From NCBI GenBank assembly GCA_025769875.1, contig JAGFNK010000213.1, forward strand, positions 1-64,000: a DNA stretch of 64,000 nt, written 5' to 3'. A program made the translations under genes and the position numbers. Positions 46,392-56,100 of this stretch are shown piece by piece; the first letter of the stretch is position 1, and the number at the start of each line of letters is the position of its first letter. The notes beneath the pieces were generated by a model that worked only from the letters and a program-made list of their open reading frames with translations, was not told the DNA's origin and did not search any database. The DNA comes from Russula earlei (taxonomy: Eukaryota > Basidiomycota > Agaricomycetes > Russulales > Russulaceae).

Positions 46392-48825
46392 ATGTCTGGT
46401 TTTGACGACCTCCTGCAACAATCCTCTCGCGCTCTGGAGGAAAACCCATTCGAAGATCCCTTCGCACGTCCCCGCTCTGGCTCCCCTGACCCTTGGTCAA
46501 ATTATACCCACCAGTCTGCTATCGCGGCCTCTCCTACATTCGAATATGGCACCTCCGGATTCGGCGGCATGTCCAACACAACGCAACCCATACAAGCACA
46601 TGACAACACTCTTGGCCCCTCTGCGACTGAATCGCATGTGTATATTGCGTCGGCAGTTCCATCTGATCCACTAGATTCGGCAAACTTGCCCATGGATGAT
46701 GAACCAGAATCGACCATAAAGCCATTGACGTCTCCTCGGTACTCTGGTATCAAAGAAAGTGTAGTAACAGGTCCACTCCCACCCCCACCCTCTTCCCTGC
46801 TGGAGGCCGTTTCCAGTGAACCGGCTGTCGAACCAGATCCGCCCCGAACCGCTTCCCCAGCTCGTCCCTCAATTACATCACCACCCGCAAGCTCTCCGGC
46901 TGTGGACCCTTCCTCCCCAGTCACCCCTTCATTCATGGTCCCAGAAGAACCTGTAGAGGATACAAGTCCGCCATCTCCGCCACCTCCATCTTCCGCGCGA
47001 TTGCCCCAACGTCAGGAAACTCTGCATCCATCTACTCATCTTACCTTCGATTCCTCATCGCCAACAATCAGCGATCCACATCGCGTCATTTCTACTCCTC
47101 TTGATCAACCTCCAGTTACGGCGTTTGCCAGCCTTGCTTTGGGCGGGGAGAGCTTCAACGAGTGGGATGGGGCGCAAAGTGTTTTTGTCAACAATACTTC
47201 AATCCCTACTGTTGCGCAAGAGGAAGATGACGATGACGACGACAAACCCCTTCGTCCACGACCAGTGAGCATATCTTTCCCATTATTCAGCCGATGCCAC
47301 TCACAGGTGTTCCCGCCTCAGACGGCCCCCCCAGAAAAGAAGGAAACCGGGTTACAACCCGTATTTACGATTACCGTCGAGGATCCACAGAAAGTTGGGG
47401 ACCCTATTCGTGCGTTCACAATGTACACAGTTCACACCAAGGTGTGTTCTATCCGAATTTGGCTCCGTATCGGCTGCACTGAGCTTGTCTTGTCTTACAG
47501 ACCACTTCTCCGACCTTTTCTAAGCCTTCCTTTTCAGTTCTTCGCCGCTATTCGGACTTTCTATGGCTGTACGAGACTCTTTCGATCAATAACCCAGGGG
47601 TGATTGTCCCACCTGTTCCTGAGAAGAGTCCCTTTGGGCGTTTCGATGACCAGTTCGTACAACAGCGACGGTTCGCACTTGAGAACTGCATAAATAAAAT
47701 CGCGAATCATCCGGTACTTTGCAAGGATGCAGATCTGAAGTTCTTTTTAGAAAGTGACACTTTCTCATTAGATGTACGCGTTGTGAGCGCCCATTGCCAA
47801 GGACGTTGACCTTAATTCTGGCAGATCAAACACCGTAAAGCAGAATTGGCGAGTGAACGCGGAGGTTTGATGGCGTCCATTGGTCAATCCATCACAGGCC
47901 CTCGCTTTGTCGAGACGGACGAGGTACTCCACCCATCGACCATCGATGCTTCCTGCTGATATTGTCGCAGTGGTTTGACAGGCAAAGAGCCTATCTTGAA
48001 GTTCTCGAGTCCCAACTTCGTGGCCTTGTCAAAGCCATCGAAATGGTCACGAGGAACCGTAGTGGTTTGTCTTCCCCAGGCATCACCGCCGTGACAGATA
48101 TTCACCCTGTGGATAGAACTCGCGAGCGCGGTGGGCGAATTTGCGCAGACCGTTAGTGACCTTGCCGCTTCGGATCTTGGCAAATCCCTCTCGCATTCAC
48201 TCGAGGAACTCGCCGAGCTCGAACGTAAAGCACAACAGATAGAGTCTGCTCAGATGCGCGCAGATCAAGCAACCCTGCTGAGCACCGCCGACGAGTATGC
48301 CCGCCTCGTCAATTCCGTTCGAGTGAGTGCTATGATCAATTTATACGAGGGTCACGAACGCTAACATGTCTTCGTGTCATAGATGGCATTCAGTTCACGT
48401 GTTCGAGTGTACCATGCATGGCAGCATGCAGATGCAGAGCTCCGTCAGCTCAAGAATGCGCATGAGCGCAACCGGGTCCAAGGCAAGATCGTGACTGATC
48501 GTCTCGGGCAATCATATTCTCAAATTGGCGAGGTGTGCCTTTTCCTCCATGATTGTTTCTCTTACAGGTACCAATGTTGAAACAGGCGGAGCGACGGGTG
48601 CTAGAGGCGAAGCACGGATTTGAGCATGTGTCGCGGCTAGTGAAGAGCGAGGTGGCACGGTTTGAGCAGGAGCGCATCGAGGATTTTAAAAAGAGCCTCG
48701 AGAGTCTCCTCGACGGCATGATCACCAGGCAAAAGGAGACGATCCAGGCGCGGGAAGCTTTCCAACAACTGTTACTCAAGAAGATTCCCGGGTCCAAAGG
48801 GACCACACTTACGTCTGCAGTATAA
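46392..48825 (+). CDS. VPS5: Sorting nexin VPS5 (retromer PX-BAR subunit)
   Basis: Retromer SNX subunit that tubulates endosomal membrane and returns cargo to the Golgi. ATG 46392 begins MSGFDDLLQQSSRALEENPF, as in fungal Vps5. A disordered Pro/Ser-rich half follows (to about 47270). The PX domain has FTITVEDPQKVGDPIRAFTM, YTVHTK, VLRRYSDFLWLYETL (phosphoinositide-binding RRYSDF) and VPPVPEKSPFGRF. The BAR domain follows in several exons: WFDRQRAYLEVLESQLRGLV, ELASAVGEFAQTVSDLAASD, FSSRVRVYHAWQHADAELRQ, AERRVLEAKHGFEHVSRLVK and ERIEDFKKSLESLLDGMI, with the stop TAA at 48823-48825. All parts are present and uninterrupted apart from introns. Confidence 0.92.
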
Positions 48826-49393
48826 TGGCATGTAGTTTCTCCCCAATTGGATGTTCCGGCGCGAAAGATTGCCCACGCCCACATTTCTATTTCAGAGTGA
48901 ACGGAACACCTCAGTCCATCGTGATGCCATGTAATGCCACAAAAACCCTAAGGAAAAAAAGGGAAGTTTTGGTCAAGAGAACGAAGGTCATTGAGTATCT
49001 TGGAGTGAGCCTGACAATCCTGGTTTCTGCTGACGCGGACTGGCACATATCATCCCGCCTTTAACAGAACCGATCTGGACACTGGGTACGCATTTTATTT
49101 GTTTGCAGTGATCATTAAAGTCGAGTTGGCTTCCAAGTGTGGGAATGTCCATCGACTCTTTTGGCGATAGCTCTATCCCAGGTCAAGCTATTGCGTCTTG
49201 CGCCTAGGGTAGAGTTTGCGCCTGTGGGACTCGTGGCAAATTCACCCTTTTCCAGAACCATCAAGGCACATTCAGTACTCTTAATTGACCTCCGTTATCC
49301 GTGACATGATGCTTTGTCACCGCTCTTATTATCGTATGCCATCTCTCCTCTGAGATGGGCACTTAAACTGAAAGTTCATAACCCTCTAGTCCC
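48826..49393. other. Intergenic
   Basis: 3' UTR of VPS5 and upstream region of the next gene. No other feature recognised. Confidence 0.55.
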
Positions 49394-50170
49394 ATGGCAC
49401 ACTACGAAATCTTCCGCGAACAGCTTGCGACGAAGTATCCTGCGTTCGGACACGCTTTATGGGTACCAAACTCAGAAGGGCCAGATAGTTGCGTGGAGGT
49501 GGGCGACGTAGGTTATACACGCGAAGGAAAATTCCATCGCCTCTACAATGCTCTGCTTCCCGCGAATCATCCATCCCATCGCAAACTGGGTGCACCAAGG
49601 GATCACGAACCTCTTATTCCCAATCCGTCAGATCACATCAAAACTAGCACTCTCGAGTCTGGTCATTACTGTTCTCGCGGAGTCTGTGTGGCGGCTGCTG
49701 AATCAGACGTCCGTGCCTCGAAGTAGTCACAATTTCCGGTTTAGATGACTTGTCGTTGACATTCTCCCAGGCCAGGAGACTTTTCACAGGTCTCGTTTAA
49801 ATGCAAAAGAAAACAACGTGGTGCAGCATTATTCCTTCCGACCCAGACCGAATGCCAGGACACTATAGCCCGGGGCGACTTTGGTCAGTGGATAATTAAA
49901 CATTTCGAGGAATCGCTTCGCTTCGCTCGACGTCATGGACTGGGGATCGATCAGATGGAGGATATCATGCTGGTCACTGGTTGCCATCGCACGAGGTCTT
50001 GGGCTAATGTTGCTTTTTTGGAGAGCCAGGGAGAAGAACCAGTGTCATTTGAGGTCAAAGTGGCCCATACAGAAGACGCTGATATCAACATCGATTGGCA
50101 AATTTCACCCGAGCAGATTCGAGGAGCAGCAGTGTTCAGCTGGGGCCCCAGTGGGAAGGTATGTGTTGAA
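49394..50170 (+). pseudogene. 5' part of an unnamed fungal gene family, truncated by transposons
   Basis: The first exon (MAHYEIFREQLATKYPAFGH, ALWVPNSEG, EVGDVGYTREGKFHRLYNAL) and, after an intron near 49725-49785, a second (SFKCKRKQRGAALFLPTQTE, GDFGQWIIKHFEESLRFARR, HGLGIDQMEDIMLVTGCHRT, RSWANVAFLES, FSWGPSGK) belong to a family I recall as common in Agaricomycetes but without an assigned function. After GPSGK comes a donor-like GTATGT (50159). The next exon of the family, which begins with a conserved CIFIRGF-like motif, is not found in the following DNA, where repeat and gypsy sequence begins. I infer that insertion or deletion removed the 3' half. Confidence 0.6.
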
Positions 50171-50241
50171 AATAGATGCAGTATGTGTGATTAGATAGCA
50201 GCAGATGATAAGATCGCAGGCAGATCTATCAGACAATAGTT

Positions 50242-50370
50242 CAGTTTGGTTGACACAAAACTGATATAAATAATGTACCTATCAGACAATAGCTACAACG
50301 CGTTGTCAGCACTGTGAGATAAGATATCATAGTGTAAATACTCACTTCAGTTTGGTTGACACAAAACTGA
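50242..50370 (+). repeat. Paired 23-nt hairpins (diverged copy 3)
   Basis: Two identical 23-base palindromes with CAGTTT and AAACTG arms around a GGTTGACAC-containing centre, at 50242-50264 and 50348-50370, 106 bases apart. The arms differ from copies 1 and 2 (TTT/AAA for CTT/AAG), but position, length, the ACACAA core and spacing agree. CAGACAATAG is also repeated at 50230 and 50285. It sits between the truncated gene and the gypsy LTR. Confidence 0.6.
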
Positions 50371-50748
50371 AGTGATCTACGTACTTTGTGGCGTTCTTAA
50401 GTACCTGAGACCGCCACTAGATGCAGTACAGTTAACTACCATCACAGATCACTAAGTAAGTCCGAGGATCAGTTGTGAGTAGCTACCAATTGTCCTAAAT
50501 CACTCTATCGGTGTAACTAATGCATGCTGCAGTGTATGAGCTGAGCCGGTGATGCCCGGTCCGGGTGATCCGACACATCAACGCATCCGAGTTGTGATCA
50601 TATCACAACACACCTGTCAAGAAACGTACTGCTGATCACTAAGGACTCAGGAGCAGGTGGGCAAGGGTTGGAACAGATGGTACGCGGCGAAGGTGGCGTT
50701 GAACAGGAGGACGAGCCAAACGACGAGGAGGTACCAGATGGGGACTGG
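50371..50748. other. Gene-free spacer before the gypsy LTR
   Basis: No coding sequence. A perfect 8-bp-arm inverted repeat GTTGTGAT...ATCACAAC is at 50591-50609. Unrecognised otherwise. Confidence 0.5.
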
Positions 50749-51337
50749 TGTTAAGGCTCCAAAGTGCCTTAAATAAGATCAATGGTCGCGTCTATAAACA
50801 CGTCCTACCAATGCAGATATGCTTGAGTCAAGCAAGCAATACTCGTGGAGGGGAAGGAGTGTTTAGATCCTTCTAGAGTATGACAACAAGATGAGAGGGG
50901 CTCTGCAGACGGGGTAGGAGTCAACTGTTTGGGATTGGCAAACTAAGTCGAGCTTAAGGCTCAACTGTTTCTACTGGAGGCTTTATATAGCCCTACAGGG
51001 ATAAGGTTCATGCTACTGTAGTACTGGTTGGTGCTATAGAAGCAAAAGTCGGCTCATAGAAGCGAGGTTGCTTCTATGTAAATGATCTCGGTGCTGGAAG
51101 CATTAAGTGCTTCCCCAATCAAGGAATCGACGTACGTGGCAGTACAGGAACATCTGGGACAGAAGCAATGCTATTCATTGCTTCTTCAGTACATCTTCTG
51201 AAAGATACGATCAACGCACTCCGAATGCGATATCAACGAACATAGACGATCAAGATCTGATGCACGCATAATGCAAACAGTGCAGTCCCTAGTTCAGGTG
51301 TTCCAGCATCTTCCGGACCCCAAACCACTCGGTAACA
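50749..51337 (-). repeat. 3' LTR of the gypsy element
   Basis: 589 bp with TGTTA/TAACA ends, nearly identical to 60896-61484. On the minus strand it contains a TATATAAA box, followed about 27 bases later by AAGCTCGACTTA, the predicted transcript start region. Confidence 0.92.
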
Positions 51338-51352
51338 TTACCCCTCCTTCAG
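51338..51352 (-). other. Polypurine tract
   Basis: On the minus strand the bases directly before the 3' LTR read CTGAAGGAGGGGTAA, a purine-rich run abutting the LTR's TGTTAC. It is the expected primer site for plus-strand DNA synthesis. Confidence 0.75.
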
Positions 51353-51378
51353 ATTGGTGGTCCCACACACCAACGATT

Positions 51379-52740
51379 CTAAAATCGAGTGGTGGGGTCA
51401 ACACCATCATCATCAAGGGGAGGAGGTGATGTGGTGAAGGTGTATCGGCCTTCTTCTGCTGCCTCATAGGCAGCCAATGCTGAGGCCACTATCGCCTCTG
51501 ACTCCTTAGCGGTGGCTGAAGGAGATATGATCTGTGGGAGTCTGTCAGAGTCCCTAGGTAACCTCTGGACTGGAGGTGTGTCTGAGCGAAGAGGAGTCGT
51601 AGTGAAAGGTTCTTGAAAGGTCCTGGACCCTTCTCCTTTCGCTACCTGCAAGATGCGTGGGTTAGCAATGTCCTCCCTCTCCTGGTCGGACTTCCTCTTC
51701 CTGCTCAGGTGTCCCAGTTCCCATCCTCGGTGAAAGGGGCATGATCTGACTGGGGCATAGCTGCGATGATAGGGAGGCACTAGGCAATGTGAGGCAGCGT
51801 CTGCTGCCAGTTGGTCGTGGCAATATTGGTGGGGCAGGGGACAGTACTTGTTAAAATGTCCTACCTCGCCACAATACTTGCATTGGTTCCTTTTCCTCCT
51901 CCCTTCTATCATGTTCAGTTGCTGAGGCTCCGGAATGAAGTCAGCCGTTACAGTGGATGCTTCCCCACTGCTGCTATAGGAATGGTAATAGATAGAGCTC
52001 TGGGGGGAAGGGTTTGGTGATGCTTCCGATCCTGCTCCTCCTCGAAGGCGCATACCGGACATGGTTTGGAGGACGCCCATCTCCTCTTCTGAATACCCTT
52101 GCACCGTCGTAGGTGTGGGGCTGGCTGGTACTGGTTCTGGGTCGGGGGTGGCATACCCCTGAGTGATGTCTGCCAATGGCAGCTGAGGGACGAAGACGGG
52201 TAGAGGGGGAGTGGGCTGCCCAGCCCAATAGTTGGTGAGGAGTTCTTCAGCCCAGACACCTGGAGGGGTTTCTCCCTGGCTACAGCCTGCTTCAATAAAC
52301 TCCCAACATCATGAGCGTACTTTGGCTGCCGCCATTCTCTCCTTGGCTTCAACCATGCCTCTCTCTACTCCTCGCTTCTCAGCTAGATATTTGCTGAGCT
52401 TGTAGCACAGCTGCTTCTCCTCTTCTTCGAGCACCTTATAGTTAGCTTCCAGCGTCTCTTGTAAGGTGTAAAGGTGGTCTAAGCGGTAGAGTTCTGCCTG
52501 CAGCCCATAGTTGCCTAGCATGTAGAGGGTCTGTCTCCAGCGCCCTTCGAACTGCCTCTCTGTGTCGAAGCAGTCTAAGTCATGTTCGTCTTGGCCATAG
52601 TTATAGAGGTTATAGCAAGGGGTGGCCTGGAGGATCTCGCCATAGTCTGCCTGGCCTTCTCCATTCTTCCCCCTCACTCTCGGCTCTCCCAAGGCAATGT
52701 CATAGGCCACATACCTGGCCGGTTTGTTGCCCCAAGTCAT
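51379..52740 (-). pseudogene. Extra ORF downstream of pol with a CCHC zinc knuckle, one in-frame stop
   Basis: Two frames in the same register (52740-52309 and 52308-51379) are separated by a single TGA at 52309-52311; together they are about 453 codons. The first part is helical and charged (YAEKRG-like: LEANYKVLEEEEKQLCYKLS, VERGMVEAKERMAAAKVRS). The second has a Pro-rich region, the knuckle CKYCGEVGHFNKYC (C-x2-C-x4-H-x4-C), a cysteine/histidine-rich patch and a Ser/Pro tail. It lacks a signal peptide or membrane span, so it is not env-like. A second, more decayed copy lies beside the other LTR (to 62361), showing that this ORF belongs to the element family. Its function is unknown; a gag-like or nucleic-acid-binding role is a guess. 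Confidence 0.7.
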
Positions 52741-53125
52741 GCCATCAGGGATGTCAATTCCTGTGTGGTGTCTGTCAGCGTCCCATCGTACCCAAGGCTC
52801 TTGTCACAAGAACCGGTACATTGGACCGGACTGGCAACCGGGCAAGCCTACCCGGACGTGCCTCAAGTTTCTCTCGTGTTTCATGACTCTTTCATAGCCT
52901 CGCACATACCAGACGTTTCCCGCGTGTTCCAGTTCGATCACCTCGCCTCTACCTCATGAATACTATTTGATATAGTATCTAACATGTATATAAGACTGCT
53001 GATTGACGAGGACAAGCCCTAAGCTTGTTCTCCTGTGAAATATCACTGGTTTTCTTGCTTCAGGACTTGTAGGCTTGCAAGACATCAAGCATCTCGTCTG
53101 AAATCCTAACTACTCATAAGTCCTC
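52741..53125. other. Spacer between pol and the extra ORF
   Basis: Internal element sequence. On the minus strand the frame of the extra ORF continues upstream to about 52800 (HHTGIDIPDG) before another in-frame TGA, so the true start of that ORF is uncertain. A TATA-like run near 52975-52990 may serve as a separate promoter. Confidence 0.45.
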
Positions 53126-56100
53126 TCAACGCGAAGACTTATTCGTAGTTCCCCTTCTCTGTGGAACGTATTTGCCTTGGCAATATTGTCTCCGAGATCC
53201 CCGAAACTTGCGAGGACTTAGTGTCTCGCTCAACTCGCTGCGCTCGTCTCGCGCATGAACCGATTTGTCAGTGACACCGCCCCCAGTCGGTGACAGCTCT
53301 CCAGGGTGGGCATCCTGGGCAAGAGTGCTGGTGGGGGACGTCACATCCCAATCCCCAGGCTGAATGTCGACTTGGTCAGCAGGGGGTCCAAATTCGAGAG
53401 GACGCATATCTGCTTCTCCTTCTCCAGTGTGATGTTCATCCATCTCTTGGAAGAAGGCGAGGAGGGAAGCATCGGGAGTGGTGATTTCAAGCGGCCCCTC
53501 TACACCAGAAAGGTCGGATTGGGGAACGATTTCATTAGTGGGAGTTTGGGACATTTGTGAGTGATAATATGGGGACGAGGAAGTAGAGGACATCTTTCGC
53601 TGGACTTTTATAACCTGTATGGCCATGGGGTTCTTTCTGTGATATTCCTCTATTAGTCTAGACGCTTTGATGTTCTCTACTGGCTCCCAAGAGTCATGGG
53701 CTTCGGAGTACCCTTCCCACCGGACTTGATACTCCAGTTGTTTCCTCCTTCCAGTTCGTCTCGAACCTAAAATCGTTGCTACTTCATATTCCTCTTCTCC
53801 TTCTACCACTTCTGCTTCTGGATTGGTGTAGTTGGCCCCATGCTCCTCGGTTTCCTTGTAAGGTGTCAATAAGGAGGCATGAAACGCATTATGGATCCTC
53901 CAGCGGCTAGGGAGATCCAATCTGTATGTCACCGGACTAATCACCTCTGTGATTTCAAAGGGTCCATATCGTTTTGGGCGTAGTTTCACTGTAGGATGTG
54001 TCATTTTTAGGTTGGTGCTGTCGAGCCATACCCTTTCTCCTTTCTGATAAGGTTGGAAACTGTTTCTTCGCTTCCATATTAGGGAAGCGATCTTCATTGC
54101 TTCTTGTGCCTGTGATCTCGCTTCCTGGATCCGGACTTTCCAATTGTCTATTCTTGGTATCTTGCTTCCCCGATTTGGCTGGTGTGCCTTGGGCGTAAAG
54201 CCCATCCATAAGAAGAAAGGGGATTGTCTGGTTGTCTCTGAAACGTTAGAATTCATCGTGTATTGCACCAGAGGCAGCCAATCCACCCAATCATCTTGTT
54301 GGTGGTTGCAAAAGATTCTTAGCGATGTTTCCATCGTCTGATTCGTTCTTTCTGATTGTCCATCTGTCTGGGGATGGTAGGCAGTGCTGATATTCTGTTT
54401 GATATGCAGCTGGTTGCAAAGTTCCCTAATGAACTTGGAACTTATTAGTTTATCTCGATCGGATATGATCTTGCTTGGTACTCCCACAAATGGGAATATT
54501 CTGTCCTTGTAGAGCTGTGCTAGCTCTTCTGCGTCCATTTCTTCTTTGCAAGGAAGCAAGATGACGCCTTTAGTACAATCGTGGTCAGTGACAGTCAATA
54601 TACTGTCGCATCCCTTCGACTTCGGCAATTTGACCACAAAGTCCATGCTGACAGTCGAGAAGGGAGTAGCCCCTTCTTCCGGTGGAATGGGATACAGGGG
54701 AGGTCGATTTGGATGAGTGTTTGACTTGTTACTTTGGCAAATGGCGCATCCTTCCACATATCGGTCGACAAAGCGTCTTATGGTGGGCCACCAGTAGTAT
54801 TGCATCATTCCCAGCAATGTTTTAGCTTTTCCTGGGTGTCCTGCTGTGGGACTGTCATGATACTGTTCCAGTAACGTCCTGTGGGTTCCTTCGTCACCTG
54901 TAACCACCAAGGCTTCATTCTTCCACCATAAGTTATGTCGCTTCTCCAGTCGGTGTCTCTGTACCCAATCAAGTAACTTTAATCGGTGTCTTTCTCACTG
55001 GTTGGGAAATCAACTTATGTGAATGACAAAACTGTAACATTTTGAAAAACAAAATTTATTATTTTCATACAAATTTGTAGCAAACAATTTGTGAAATTTA
55101 ATTTAATATTTTGTTACAATAAATTCCTGTTACAAAATGATGAAATAAGTAAATAGTATTGACAAGATTTTAGGACATACATTATATTAAAAAAATTTTA
55201 ACTTATTTTAAAATTTTGGGTGAAACAAAATTGTGAAAAAAATCAAAACTGCAAAATTTGGGTTTATGAAAAAGGTGGAATAAAAATTGTGAAATTTTTG
55301 AAATTTTTGAAAAAGTTTTGTGACTTGAATAAAGATGTTAGGGAGATAAAGTTTTGTTATAATCATTGATGAGAACAAAATCTAGCCCTATAGAAAACAT
55401 AATGTTATCATTTTTAATGAAGAAATTTTTTGAATACATTCACAATTTTGTTAAAGGAAAAATTTTGACAAAACAGAATATGAAATCCCAAAGTTGTTTG
55501 ATCATTTTGTCATTGGAATAAAGATGTCAGGGAGATAAAGTTTTGTTATAATCATTCATGACAACAAAATCTAGCATTTTAGAAAACATAATGTTAACAT
55601 TTTTCATGCAGAAAATTTTTGAATACATTCACAATTTTGTCAAAGGAAAAATTGTGACAAAACTGAATATGAAATCCTAAAGATGTTTCATCATTTTATT
55701 CATAACATTTAGATATATTATGGTCAATTCTGAATGATGCTGGACATCTATACACCACAAAAAGAGGCCATAAAGTTGTGTCACTTGTGCTGTTATGGCT
55801 CAGCTCAAACTTTATGGCCTCTTTTTGTGGTGTATAGATGTCCAGCATCATTCAGAATTGACCATAATATATCTAAATGTTATGAATAAAATGATGAAAC
55901 ATCTTTAGGATTTCATATTCAGTTTTGTCACAATTTTTCCTTTGACAAAATTGTGAATGTATTCAAAAATTTTCTGCATGAAAAATGTTAACATTATGTT
56001 TTCTAAAATGCTAGATTTTGTTGTCATGAATGATTATAACAAAACTTTATCTCCCTGACATCTTTATTCCAATGACAAAATGATCAAACAACTTTGGGAT

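Noticed and set aside
51379..52740. Accessory ORF as an envelope gene
   Set aside because: No signal peptide, no hydrophobic membrane span; instead a CCHC knuckle and charged helices.
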